Shown: positions 1 to 12,096 of the stretch, one piece after another
Layout of the letters: every line of letters begins with the position of its first letter
How positions within the stretch are numbered: the first letter of the stretch is position 1
Assembly: GCF_000002865.3 (NCBI RefSeq)
Contig: NW_001865039.1
Location: 3,160,835-3,224,834, forward strand
Length of the DNA: 64,000 bases
From: Monosiga brevicollis MX1
Taxonomy: Eukaryota > Opisthokonta > Choanoflagellata > Craspedida > Salpingoecidae
Direction: 5' to 3'
Program-made: the position numbers and the translations under genes
The notes under the pieces: generated by a model
Told to the model about the DNA's origin: nothing
The model's input: the letters and a program-made list of their open reading frames with translations, nothing else
Databases searched by the model: none

Positions 1-480
1 GCCAAACATAAAGAGGATAGAGGAAACACCTTCGAGACTCTGTTTGACCATTGGCAGCGCCGCTGTTTGGAAGACCTGGGAAGCACCAGTGGGCGAGCAG
101 CGGCGGTCAAAGTTGATATGTAGCCTGTGATCGCTGCGATCGAGTACGTGATTGGACGCTGTGCAGTGGATTGAGGTGAAAAAACACACCTCTTGTTGGC
201 TATCCTCGGGCTTGAAGACATGATCAAATTCAAACCGCTTCTGGGACATGCCGCTCTTGCGGCGGTTGGGCTCTTGGAACACCACGCTCGTCTCCGTCTC
301 CCGCCAAAAGCTGGGCGGGGCGCGTTTTTCCTCGCCTATCAAAGGCTTGGGTCGACACATGACCTGCACCTCGCGCCGGATGCGTGGGCCATCCTGTTTG
401 TTTTGAGCCGGCTGTTTGCCGCGGCTGGGAGTCCGGCTGCGAGCGGAACACGGGAGCAAATGACGCGCTCGTGAGTTCAT
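1..480 (-). CDS. Kinesin-like motor protein, N-terminal part (runs off window)
   Basis: The minus strand reads from an ATG at 480 to 190, then through a 114-nt intron (189-76, gt...ag) into an exon at 75-1 that leaves the window. About 40 basic residues are followed by the start of a kinesin motor: VQVMCRPKPLIGEE (the usual IRV-CR-RP strand), FEFDHVF after a short loop, and in the second exon VFQTAALPMVKQSLEG followed by ILFMFG, which lies just before where the P-loop should be. The P-loop itself is outside the window. Wording around the P-loop approach resembles kinesin-6 (KIF20/KIF23), but the subfamily is inference. The intron has no in-frame stop, so reading through it would also stay open. 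The gene is divergent from the aspartokinase gene. Confidence 0.8.
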   Translation of the reverse strand, partial: MNSRARHLLPCSARSRTPSRGKQPAQNKQDGPRIRREVQVMCRPKPLIGEEKRAPPSFWRETETSVVFQEPNRRKSGMSQKRFEFDHVFKPEDSQQEVCFFTSIHCTASNHVLDRSDHRLHINFDRRCSPTGASQVFQTAALPMVKQSLEGVSSILFMFG

Positions 481-1401
481 GCGTTCCGCATTGGTGTGCT
501 AGCCAAACCGTGTTGTGAAGGCAAGCAAAGGCTCAAGAAATAAGCGCAGCAGTAAGCTAGCAGCAATGCCTCACTCCAACCGCCCGCGGGCCGCTGGAAA
601 GGTGCAGTCTCACCTTGCCATGACGCTTGGATTGCCTGAAAAAGTCTTTTCAAACGCTCACGAGTGAAGGCAAGCGACTTTGTTCAAAGGTTTGGAAAAC
701 TGTCGCGCTTGCTGTTTATCCAAGCAGCCGCCAGGGGACGGGTGCCACAGAAAACGTGTGCGTGCGTGTGTGACGCGAGCCGTCACCACACTCCAACACG
801 GCAGCCAACGACAACAAGAAAAAAAACACACACACACCAGAAAAATTCCTGCCCATGGAAAACTGATGAATTCAAATTTTGGCGGTTTTCTATATTTAGA
901 GATGGCTGATTGATCTGACAACACAATCTGCGGTCTTGTCGTTGAGCAGCGACAGCAGTTGCTCGCTCTGCGCAATCATCCATTGTTTTGTGTCAGCAAA
1001 AAGCGCGCCAACGATTTGTCGACTTTTTTTTTGGGTGTTGTCGGTTGTTTTGTTGTGTGTGCACAAATGCTATTTGGGCACCATTTCTTTGAGAATTTTT
1101 TTGCACGAGCAGGTTTCGCAGTGTGTCGTCGCAGGGTCAGTCTTGAGCCGCCACACCGTCGTCGGGCACGGATCGGCCACGGATCGGCCACGGCAGCACT
1201 GGTGGTGAGTCGTGCTGCTTGGGCCACCAGACACATGCACACAGACACACATGTGCCGCCACAGGCCTGGACAATTGATTTCGCCGCATGATGCTGACCA
1301 GATTTAGCTTCTGAGCTCAAGTTGCACCGCGCCTCCACGGAATCGCAAGGGCAACCCTCCCTCGCGCAACCCTCTGATCCCCGACTTGCATCATACTGAG
1401 C
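481..1401. other. Intergenic, divergent between kinesin and aspartokinase
   Basis: About 920 nt between two genes transcribed away from each other, presumably holding both promoters. It contains a short run of CA repeats near 823-838 and two tandem copies of an 11-nt unit (cacggatcggc) near 1177-1198. The ORFs here are short, overlap one another and show no family motif or splice continuity, so no gene is called. Confidence 0.5.
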
Positions 1402-3542
1402 ATGCAATTGCTTGTGAGAGCGCTCCCGCGCTCTGCGGGGGCGGTGGTGCGCATGCACGTGTGCGCGCTCTCGCACAGTGCGCGCCACTTCGTGGCCGCT
1501 CCGCCACTGGATGATTCCAAGAATCATGTACCCATTGTCGTCCAAAAGTTTGGTGGTACCAGCCTTGGAACCCCTGAGAAGCTCGAAAAGGTTCTCAACA
1601 TTGTTGGCAAGTGGCACCGTGACAATCGGGTAGCTTGCGTGGTCAGCGCGCTCAGCAGCCATACCAAAGCCGAGGGTACAACCACGCGCCTGCTCAACGC
1701 CGCTGAAAACGCCGTCCACCAGGAACCCTTCCACCAGTTCCTGGACGCCATTGAGGACACCCACTTGGACGTGGTCTACACCATGCTCCGCAAGCACGAG
1801 AACCGCGAGATTGTCAAGCAACACATTAGCAAGGAGCTGCGCATGGTGCGCCGTTTCTGTGAGAGCCTCACCGTGATCCGCGAGCTCTCTCCTCGCTCCC
1901 ATGACATGATCGTCGGCTGCGGTGAGCGCTTGTCAGCGGGCCTGATCGCAGGCGTTTTGCGCGAGAACGACATCCCCGCTGCCTACGTCAACCTCTCCAA
2001 CCTGTTTCGCGATCCTCTCGACGCCTCCAAGACGGGCTACCACCGCCTCGCCACTGCCGCCATCCGCTCTTTCCTTGATCGTGAAGTTGATGTGGACGGT
2101 GTCGTTCCGGTCATCACGGGCTACATGGGGGACATCGAGGGGGGCATTGTCCAAGGCATCGGTCGGGGCTACTCCGACCTCACTGCTGCCCTTGTCGCCG
2201 CTGCACTCCGTGCGGATGCACTTCAGGTGAGCTTCGGTTTTCTCCCCCACCTATCCGGAACCCCGATCCTGCCTCTCACGCATTTTGATTACTGCTGTTA
2301 CACTGCCACACCCCACCCCTAGGTGTGGAAGGAATCAGACGGCATCTTCACGGGCAATCCAACCAAAATCAACGCTGCGCGCCTGCTACACAACGTGACG
2401 CCCCGTGAGGCTGCGGAGCTCACCTACTTTGGCAATGAGGTAAAACTGAGCTCCACCGCCACTGCGAGCGCATGGTACTTCAGATGCCACGTACTGCCAT
2501 GGCAGGTTTTGCTCATGCCAGACTGGACCGACGTCTACCCCATGGCGTCGAACAAACCAAATAGGTGCTGCATCCTTTCACCATGGAGTGCGCGATTGAA
2601 GCACAAATCCCCATCCACATCCTGAATACCTTCAAGATTGATTCGCCCGGGACTGTTGTGGCCCCAGGCCAGCCGTTTCACCGCATGCAAAGCAGTACGC
2701 ACCAATTTCTCTGCGGCTGCCAACCTATGGACACGGCGTCATAGTTACTCTTTTCCCCGTGTTAACACGAGCCTGTTTGCTGTCGTTGCTCGTTTTGTTT
2801 CCCAGATGGTGTGACGGCCGTCGTAAGTAAAAAGAACGTTCGCGTCATCAGCCTGGCTTCCAACCGCATGATGAGCTCGCCCAAGTTCTTGGCTCGGGTG
2901 TTTGAAGCCTTTGGCAACCGTGGCGTCAAGATCGACCTCATCTCGACAGCCGAGACCAATCTCTCAATCGCCATTCACGAGTCGGTTCCTGATGCAGATG
3001 TAAGTTCTTCTACGCCGGCTCGTATTGACTTGCGACTGTGTATCCAACCCGTCTCACTCGCTCTCGCGTCCTCTTTTTGCTAGGCCGAGGCCCTGCTGCA
3101 AGATCTGGAAAAGGTGGGCGAGTGCACCATGGTGGACGGACGCGCCCTGGTTGCTATCATTGGTGAAGGCATGAAGAATCAGGTGTGTGCTGCGCATCAT
3201 CTACCGGAGGCAGACCAGTCGTACCCTGCCCTTGACTCAAACTTGGTTGCCCTGCAGATTGGCGTGGCTGCTCGAATGTTCCGTTGCCTGTCCGATGCGG
3301 GCGTAAACTTTGAGATGATCACACAAGGCGCCTCCGAAATCAACGTCTCGGTCATTATCAACGCAGCAGACGCTGGTACGTCATCCAATCCGGGCCATAC
3401 GAGACTTGATCATACTCATGGACAACACATGCCTCTTGTTTGCACACCATCTACAGATAAAGCCATCGCCGAGATTCATGCCGAGTTCCTCGAGGGGTCT
3501 GAGGCAGAGGAGCTGGAGGAGCTGGCCGATCCTGCCAACTGA
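1402..3542 (+). CDS. Aspartate kinase, monofunctional, fungal HOM3-like
   Basis: Phosphorylates aspartate, the first step toward threonine, methionine and (by the diaminopimelate route) lysine. Exons 1402-2226, 2323-2439, 2565-2694, 2806-2999, 3084-3182, 3258-3375 and 3457-3542 join without a frame break to 522 codons plus stop. The kinase core starts near residue 50 with VQKFGGTSLGTPEK, followed by SALSSHTKAEGTTTRLL, which is typical of fungal aspartokinases. Later come EAAELTYFGNEVLHPFTM and two ACT-type regulatory segments (KKNVRVISLASNRMMSS; VAARMFRCLSDAGVNFEMI). There is no homoserine dehydrogenase domain. About 45 residues precede the core; they are rich in Arg, Ser and Ala and nearly free of acids, so an organellar presequence is possible (inference). 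Animals lack this enzyme. The third-to-fourth exon junction (2694/2806) is the least certain. Confidence 0.92.
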
Positions 3543-3932
3543 AGCGATGATCTTCCACCAGAAGAAATGTGTGAATGACAAGTGTGAAAAGTGTTGTTAT
3601 GGGCCTGAGTTTTGGCCGCTGTGTTTGCGTGTGTGCGACCCGGTGCCCACGCTAAGCTCTGCTTTCAAGCCGTGCCCCGACAAGTCGATGAGCTGCTAAA
3701 TCGAGATTCAATCATGACATGCAGAATGCGCCCACACAATAGCACGTGTCGAGATCACCCCCCCCCCCACCCATCACCGGCAAAACAAAGGCAGTCGCAT
3801 CTGGAAGAACATGAACAAGCGGGAACACCTGCACGGATTCCGATAATCAAAACGATATGCACGCGCCAAAAAAAAAAAAAAAAAAACGCTACCAGGAGCC
3901 AATTCAGAGGAGAACCATCAAACCAGGCCTCT
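3543..3932. other. Intergenic, convergent 3' region
   Basis: 390 nt between the convergent 3' ends of aspartokinase and VPS45. It holds a C-run near 3758-3768 and an 18-nt A-run near 3868-3886. No gene is seen. Confidence 0.6.
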
Positions 3933-6900
3933 CTATCTCGAACTTGCACGAATCTCATCACAGAATGACTCAAAGTTGTGGACAGTCGTGCCACCCAGCA
4001 CCACGCGCATGGTTGGGTTTTCCTTGTTGAACTGAGCCACGCTGCGTGCCTCTTCAAAGGTCGTGCCACCCACCATAAATACAAAGACATCTTGCGGCCT
4101 GCGCAGCATCGGGACACACACGCAAGCACTAGTGAGCTACAAGGCCAGCCCGCTCCTGTCCCTATGCAACAGCGAGCAGCACGCACCTGTCCATCTGATT
4201 GCCCCGACAGAATGGGTATGCTGTGTCCTTCAGCTTGTTCTTGGCCAAGGCATCCAGAGTGGCCTTCAGAAGCGGTACGTGTTGCGTGTAGATGTTATCC
4301 ACGCCCTTCAGACCACCGGTCATTGATTTGAACAAACCAGCTGCTCCCTTGGTACCAAACAAGTCGCTCTGGCGCTCGCTGGTTCCCAACCCAGCATAGG
4401 CCGTCACAGCGCGCACCAGCTGTGTCATAATCAACGGCGTCAAACCCAAGACAACACAACAAAGCGACAGTACGTGTAGGGGGGGGCCAGTGAGAAAGAA
4501 GAAAAAATATCACATGTACGAGCGCATAGCTGGCACGCAAGAGTCGGCAAGTAGCCGACTCCTTCGATGAAAAGCACCACACACCTGCAGCTGCGCAGGT
4601 TCAACGTTGGCCCGATGCATCATCTCCATAAATTCATCGAGGTTCTTTGGGTTCTTCTCGTGTCGCAACACGTAGAGTACCACCTGCAAACCCAGGATTC
4701 GCGTGAATACAGATCAACAGCGCCAAGTGGCGACCCATACAGACAGCTCTCGACATTGGCACACACCAAACGGAGCCGATCCAAGGCTGACAGACGGTGA
4801 TCTGCCAAAAGTTCACGGATTTTCTATCGCACGCGGACAAGTGAACAGTCATTAGCTATTTGCTATTTATATTCAGCTGCAAAAGGTGATGAATAGCATG
4901 TTACTCAAGGACATACCGTGACCGACTCTGAGTGGCCGCCCTGGCAGGCTAACTCCTGCTCTGCCTCGGAGAGATTCATAAGCTGACGCACTTCCACAAG
5001 CCGTGATAGCTCAGTGACAATGGTCACGTGCTAGGAACAAGGCAAACGAGTTTCTGAGTCCCTGCGGCCAATCGCCATTCAAAGGCAAAGCGTGCCTGCA
5101 AGCCGCCCATCCTGCAACCAGCGTGCTCATGGATCCATGGCTGTGTAACCTCACCTTTGAGACGGTTCCGGACATGGCACGGAACTGTGGATAATTTTCA
5201 ACAAAGGCCTGCCAGCAAAAAGCGTGTCAAATCGTGAGGGCTTCGATTGAGGCTAATGAGGCTGAAGACATGATAGCAAGCATGCACCTTCATATCCTCG
5301 ATGCTCTCAATGTTCTCGTGGCTTTTGGTCTTGGATTGGAACTGTTCGACCAAGGAGCGGATGGCTTCACCAATCTAAGGGCCCAGTGCAGACGGTGAGC
5401 CAGCCAAAGAAGTGTCAGGCTTTGCAGCACTTGGCTTGTCTAGCTTGCGAGCGATCGTTGCAATACCCGACACAAAGTCACCATCCACATACTTCGCCAA
5501 AATTGGAATACATGTTCTCAGTGTAAAAGTCATCGGCTTCAGAGGACAAGACCACCTCGGGCATTTCCTTGGGCGCGCCAGGAACGTCTGCAAGGCTCAC
5601 GCGATTCTTTTGAATGGTCAGAAGCTCGTGCACCATAGCTTGGTAAGTCCACTGATTTAAGCACGGCGTCACGGGATCGTCTCGGCGATCCAGGAGCTAT
5701 GTTGGGCAGGGCAGGCATGCATAAGCTCACAATGAAAAGAAAAAGATTGACGCTGTATGTGCTCCAGCTGGGCACGTACCAGAACAAGCGGCTGGGCATC
5801 AGCGGTCTGCCGGAAGTCAAAAAGCTCAGCTTCTTGCTGAATCTGATAGGACAGCTCCTCGCCCAGCTTTTTGCATAGTTGGCTGCCCGCCGCATAGCTA
5901 GATGGGACACAGGAACCAGAACGTGAGGAGGGCGCGGCGGGTTTTGATGTTCCAGTGGCTCTGATTCATTGCCTCCTTCAGGAGGGCTGCAGACGAGGGT
6001 GGGGAGTGGTGGTGTGGCGCGAGCTGGGACCGATCTCTGAGGCGCACCGAATGGCGGGGCGCTTCTTCAGCGCCAGAAGAACAGCGAGGAGACCCTGGAG
6101 GAGCATGATAGTGAGTATTTGCACCGCAGAGCAAGCAATAAAGGTGTAATACAAGGAATAAGGGTCTTTGATCGTGGGTCGCACCTTGACACAACGCTTG
6201 AAAATGCCCTTATTCCAACTCTGCCCGCCTTCGATCGCACACCCGACCAGGTTGAAGGAAAAGAGGTGCTTGTCGACGGCAAGGTAGTCGGCGTACATTT
6301 CATGAACGTGCCGCACCGTCTGCAAAGGCCATGCAGTCCAAGTTAGTCTCAAAGTACTGAGGCGAGCGAGCCCTTGAGGAAGAGACTGTTTCTGTTGACT
6401 GACCTCTTGCTCATCGGCTTGAGCCAGCTTGTCCAGCTGACTTGGGGAAAGAGCATTGGTAAACACTGTGGGCGCGAGCAAACGTGAGCTGGATGTTATG
6501 GCTAAGAACAACCCCTGGGCAAGTGCGTACCGAGGTCATATTGGCTGTACTTTGGGCGACGCAGCTCCGTGACCATAGCATCGATCGAAGACTGTGGTTG
6601 TGATACGTGTGCCAAAAGAAGTAAGATCAGGTCGGGCAACGAGGGCAGCAACACCGGGCCATGTTATCTTTCAGTACGCACAGCGGTGGGTCGAAGAAAA
6701 GCGATGCAACGAAGATGTGTCATGGGCTCTCGGTTGGGTACGTCGACACGCTCGACCAAGAAGACCTCTTGCTGCAAGATCTCCGTCTGTGAATACACCA
6801 TGCTTACGATCGAGGTCTGCCAGCGAGCCCAGTCAGCACGGGTTGTGGCGGTCATGTAAGGAAGAAGAGATGAGAGAGAAGTCGGGGGGGAACCACCGCG

Positions 6901-7042
6901 CAAGGGACAGACATCGGCAATAACGGGCGAATCTCGTCAAGCCAGGACGCACCGTTTCCTCATCAAGCAGCAACACCTTCATGCCAGCCGAGTCAGCCAG
7001 AAACTTGCTGATGTACTCGCGGACGGCCTTAATCACATCCAT
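3933..7042 (-). CDS. VPS45: VPS45, Sec1/Munc18 family vesicle-fusion regulator
   Basis: SM protein that binds syntaxin-type SNAREs (Tlg2/syntaxin-16) in endosome-to-TGN traffic. Fifteen exons on the minus strand: 7042-6953, 6816-6682, 6591-6531, 6465-6404, 6319-6185, 6094-6048, 5897-5780, 5696-5493, 5374-5288, 5208-5155, 5030-4917, 4823-4767, 4683-4585, 4419-4187 and 4098-3933. They total 553 codons plus stop, close to the usual length of about 570. Family landmarks in order: [13 protein letters not shown] and [18 protein letters not shown] at the N-terminus, [58 protein letters not shown] and [11 protein letters not shown] near the C-terminus. An in-frame ATG nine codons upstream is possible, but the chosen start matches other VPS45 proteins. 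Divergent from the CDK gene. Confidence 0.96.
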
Positions 7043-7329
7043 GGTTGACCGGTCGTGCAAAACCAGCAAAAAGACCGTTCAACAGCAGTTCAATCCCACT
7101 GCCCTCCCCCCTTGCCTCCTGCACCAGTGGCTGATCACACCACCAAGCTTGCTTCCAATCCCTCACTGCCCAAAAAAAAAATAACGAGCGTCACTCCCCT
7201 CCAACAACACATCAAGAGAAACTCTCACACACGAAAACAGAAAGAGCAGAGAGAGACGAAACGAAAGAGAGAAAGAGTGAGACAGAGAGACAAACAAAAG
7301 AACAAACACACACACTCTCTCTCTTTTTT

Positions 7330-7362
<33 letters not shown>

Positions 7363-7727
7363 AGAGATTTTAAAAAGAAAAAAGTCTTACAACACACCAA
7401 TGCAACTGTAAATAGCAACAGCGAGATTGGAAGACAAAAAGCCCAAAGAAAACAAAAAAAAAGAGAACAAGAGGGTTGTGTGACTTTTTTTTGATTATTT
7501 TGCGAAATTTTGAATTGTTGGCGTCGGAAAAATAACAACGTGTAAAGACAGAATCCTTCGCCGTCGACACAACGTTGCTGGTGCCGGGCGCAAACGGCAG
7601 CCGCCTGCTCAAGGACGGATGAGCTGGCTTATCGTCCTAGGATCTGTTAGGTTGATTTCTTGAAGGGGCTTTGGAGCATTTAGGTGTATGTCATTGTAAC
7701 GGCCGTTCAAAGCCGCTCAAGGCCGCC
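7043..7727. promoter_or_regulatory. Divergent promoter region between VPS45 and the CDK12-like gene
   Basis: 685 nt separating two divergent ATGs. It contains a purine-rich stretch, then CA/CT microsatellites at about 7307-7362, and A/T-rich runs near 7455-7505. The CDK ATG at 7728 sits in a near-perfect Kozak context (gccgccatgg). Promoter function is inferred only from the gene arrangement; no TATA box or known element is claimed. Confidence 0.45.
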
Positions 7728-10700
7728 ATGGCGGGGTCAGGTCAGTTCCAAAACTATTCAACTCGACACACGCACGATGCGGTGTGACGGTCAGCCGGCT
7801 GACGCTCGGCGGTCAACTGGCTTCGGGCACCATTGACGTACTCTTTCGGTCGCTTGATGGTCCTTCGAACGGCTGCCGCTTGGCTCATGGGGACCGAGTG
7901 TGGACGTGGTGCATCTCGATGACACGCTTTTGGCCCGTGAAAATTGAGCCCTCATGTGCATCCATGCATGTGCTGGCGGCTTTGTGCTATCTTGCAGGAT
8001 CGGGCTGGCAGAAACCAAGCCAGGCGTTTGCAACCCTGAACCGCAAGGTATGCATCTTGAAGCTCGTATTATTGTGATGGCAGCCAAGGCAACTGGCAGG
8101 GCCGCTCTTTGCCGTGGTTTTCTGTCTGCTCTTTTCTCTGTAGCGGTCCATCTGTCAGCGCCCCAACGCCACGCCAGCATCGTCGGGTCGACACGCGACC
8201 TTGGTGAAATACTGAATGTGGCTCATCTTTTGTATCATCCTCTCTTGTGCACTAGGCGGCCGTGACGGCAGTGATCCAGGACCCAGACTACCAGGAAGAG
8301 CAAGCCCGCATCATTCGCCAATACCACGAGCGACGCTCTCGGCTGCAGCAAGAATCGACTCCTGCTTCGACGCACCCTCCGCAGCCTTCCCCGAACCATA
8401 TTTCCGCTGCAGAGTGAGTACATCTGACTTCCCCAGCGATCCCCGTGGCGGCGATTTTCTCTTGTTAAGAGAGTCACTCGTCCATCCCCGCGTCCTATGT
8501 ATATACATACGCCCGACCCGTGCTGGTGGCGCATCCTTTGCAACTGCCGTTTAGTCTGATCTTTGAAGTGTCGCTCACTCGGACATCGGGCCTCCATCGC
8601 ATATGCACACAGGGACAGGGCTCCGCCACGAGGTATGGGCCAGCGAGGAGCGTGGTCACCGCCTGCAGCAGAGCGAGGGCATGATGTAGGCCGCCCTGAA
8701 CAAAGACTAGACTGGAGCGCTGAACCATCGTCTCACGCTGAGCGTGACGAGTACCGCGGTCCTGAAGAGGCGCGCAGTCGCCGTGACCGATCCGAAGATT
8801 CGCACCGCAGCGAACGTCATGACGACCGCAACGAAAACTCCCATCATCATCGGTATCATGACCGCTACGATGATCGTTACCGTGATAGCCATGATGACCG
8901 GTACCGCGATCGCTACGACGACCGCTACGACGACCGCTACGACGACCGCTACGATGACCGCTACGAGACCACACGTCGCGACGGGCGGCGCCGCAGCTCT
9001 CAACGCCACTATGACGATGACCGGGGCCACGGCCAAGATCACTTTCATGCTCCGAATGGCCAGCGTTGGGATGATCATCGGCGGAGCTACCGTGGCGATC
9101 ATTCCTATACGGATCACTCCAGTCGTGGCGAACGTCCCCTTCCATATGAACCTGATTCTCGGTCTGCTGGCAGGGACCGTCACTACCGACATCATCATGG
9201 CCGACACGAGGACCACTATCGCAGGTAGCAATGTGCTACTCGTTTACCTCCTGCAGACCACATCACATCGAATACTCATTCTGTGTCCTCCGACCCACCT
9301 GCTAATAGACGCCAGGAACGGGACAGCCGATCTCGGCGTGGTGATCGCTATGCTTCACCAGGATATCATCACAGATCCCGAGAGCGTAGCCCAGCACCGT
9401 ACCCAACACGGCCATCCCATTCGCGAAGTCGCTCGCCCAGTCGCTCGCCTGTCATCCGCTCCCCGCACCGCCATCACGATCTTGTGCAGCGCGTCACGAC
9501 AGACATGTCCGTCTTTGTCACGAAGCACCCCAAAGTATGCTGGATCCCGTTTTGTTCTTGCTTTCATTTCTTTGGCCTCTGGTTTTCCCTTGTGGCGAAA
9601 CAACAAACGATCGAGCGCTCTGGCCTCATGCATGATTGGCCCGCGCAAATTCAGTACAAGGAAGAACAACGCTCCTCGTCCCCGCCGCGGGATGAAGCAA
9701 CGACCCGCCGTGAAGTTGCGGCCGCGGCACAATCAGCACCGTCTGAAGCGCATCAAACAGCAGCCGACCCTGGCCCCACATCATCTGAAGTACGTCGCAT
9801 CCTCATTAGCATGCTCACGCTGTTTCAATCCCCATTCTCCTACCATTGCGCGTGCACGTTCACCGATGGTGGCCCACGGTAGGGGGCTTTGGTCAGCCCG
9901 ACCTCTGCTGCAGAAGCTTCGCCCCAAGAAACTGGTAAGTCCGATGCTCTATCCCAAATTGCAGTTCTCCTTTACTTTTGAGTCGATCGTACGCAAATGG
10001 TTGCTGATAACCGCACATCACATCCTTGCTAGATCACGTCTGGTACACCGGCAGTGTGGGACAGTTTGACCTGGTGAACGAAGTTGGTCAAGGAACTTAC
10101 GGCCAGGTACCAGCGCACAACCTTGACTTGTCATGACACTCACCGTTGTCAATTTGGATCCATCTGACACTCATGTGTGACTTTGGCAACTGTTCATGCA
10201 TCGTCGGCGCACCATGGGTTTGGCCAACTCGCTCACAGGTTAGCAAGGCGCGGATCAAAAACACAGACCAGCTGGTAGCTCTCAAAATGCTCAAGATGGA
10301 AGCTGATCGAGACGGTATGAAATACAACACCAACGCGGGATCTGCTTGCTCCGGAGTGCTTTGCTGAAGTTCGTTGGCTCACGTCCCCTTGCTCAAACAA
10401 ACCCGCCAGGTTTCCCCGTTACGGCGCTACGAGAGATTAAAATTTTGCGCCAGCTGCGCCATGAAAGCATCATCAACTTGATCGGTATCGTCGCCGATGT
10501 CCATAGCAATCGTGACCTTCTCAAGCGCAAACCGGCAGCCTTTTATCTGGTATTTGAGTACATGGAGCACGACCTCTACGGCCTCTTGTCCTCCAAGCAG
10601 TGCACGCTTGACCAAGAGCAGATTCGCTACCTCATGTTTCAGCTTATGGATGTGCGTTGTTGACCACCTATGCGAGAGTACGGCCGGCCGGCCGGCCCAT

Positions 10701-12096
10701 CGCCCCGCCTCACGCCGTTGTCACGTTTTGTCGTACACTAGGGACTGCGTTATTGCCATGCCAAGCACTTTATCCACCGTGACATCAAGGGTGCCAACCT
10801 TCTGGTGGACAACCAATGTCGACTAAAGATTGCAGACTTTGGCCTTGCACGACTTTATGAGGATCGGAGTAGGGCGTATACCAACAACGTATGTAAAGGG
10901 CGGTTGCGCGCTCCCAACCACTCTTTCTTTTCCGGTCAGAAGTTGACACTTGGAGATCGGCGTCACCTGACCCCTCTCGTGTTGAACGGCAATCCAGGTG
11001 ATTACGTTGTGGTACCGGCCACCCGAGCTATTGTACGGCGCCGAAGTATATGGCCCAGAAGTGGATGTCTGGTCGGCTGGTTGTATTTTAGGCGAGGTGA
11101 GCTTGAGTTTGTATGATGACACGTGAACATTCGGAACCTTGAGATCGTTTCATGCTTGACCCAGCCCGCTCAGAGCCGCTGCCCTTGTCGCCCGAAACAC
11201 ATGCGTCCCTCACAATGTCTCTGATAACCACAATATGCTGCAGTTTTTCTTGTGCCGACCCATGTTTCGAGCCGGCACCGAGATTGAGCAGCTCCATGCC
11301 ATCTCGATGGCATGCGGCACGCCTGATCCGACCAACTGGCCTGAGGCCCAAAACGTACGCGTTGACCTGAACCGGTGCACTTGCATCCTGTATCTTTTTG
11401 TGAGACCTCATGACTCATCCTTTCTTAACCCGGATCGCCAATGCGCAGCTCCCCGCGTTCAAGACCTTGCGGCCGCGCAAGCGCTACGAACGCAATCTAG
11501 CGGGATTTTTTCGAGCTGAGCAGCTGTACGTTCGTCGCCTGGGACTGCTATCTCCACTCATGGGTTATTCCCCAACTTCTCGTTAAAGAAAGGCATTTGC
11601 CTGTCAAGTGGTGTTTTTTTTTATTGTTCTTCTTGTCATGTGAAACTTGACGTGATCTACGGTCGTTGTTTCGTTTGCTGTCATTGTATGTAGACCGATG
11701 CAACCGCCGCCCTTGGCGCTTGATCTCCTTGACAAGATGCTGAGTCTCAACCCGGCTTTGCGGCCGACCGTGCCGGATTGCTGTGCCCACGCTTACCTAT
11801 CCCCACCATTCAAAGCGCGTCCGTTGGAGCTGCCTGCAGGCACCGAGTGCCATGAAATGTGGAGCAAAGCCCAACGGCACAAGGCCGGTATGTATCGTGA
11901 TGACCAACGTTGCCGCAAACAAGTGTGGTCCTTTTGAACGGCGACGTTTTTAATGGACTTGACTTGCCTCAAATTTGCGTGTCCTGTCGAAACTGCGACA
12001 CCTCATGATACTGGTGTTGCCCCCACCCTGGACTTGCTTTGTTCGCGAATAGCCGCTGCGGCCAAGGGCCAGCCTGTCAGACCTCCCCCTGAGTGA
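7728..12096 (+). CDS. Cyclin-dependent kinase, CDK12/13 (CDK9-related) type with RS/RD-rich N-terminus
   Basis: Probable RNA polymerase II CTD kinase acting in transcription elongation. Exons 7728-7740, 7998-8047, 8256-8413, 8613-9224, 9309-9534, 9655-9789, 9883-9934, 10033-10106, 10239-10314, 10410-10651, 10742-10888, 10998-11096, 11244-11354, 11449-11525, 11694-11887 and 12053-12096 give 769 codons plus stop. The first 400 residues are low complexity (Arg/Asp/Tyr repeats, RS dipeptides) as in CDK12/13. The kinase domain spans roughly residues 425-720: GQGTYGQV (434-441), ALK with K456, the cyclin-binding helix [22 protein letters not shown] with D560, DFG at 578-580, and T-loop [16 protein letters not shown] with T593. 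T593 matches the phosphorylated Thr of CDK9/12. All catalytic residues are present. CDK9 is the alternative; the long RS/RD head favours CDK12/13. Confidence 0.93.
8898..8967 (+). repeat. 12-nt in-frame coding repeat in the CDK gene
   Basis: Five or six copies of a unit reading gacgaccgctac, with point differences, encode tandem Asp-Asp-Arg-Tyr. Flanking sequence shows older, more diverged copies of the same unit (RYRD, RYHD). The repeat lies in the disordered N-terminal region and keeps the reading frame. Confidence 0.8.

Noticed and set aside
8744-10069. A 441-codon plus-strand ORF overlapping the CDK exons.
   Set aside because: It is a shadow frame of the Arg/Asp-rich coding repeat and continues through introns; composition (Thr/Ile/Met/Ala runs) is that of a shifted repeat.
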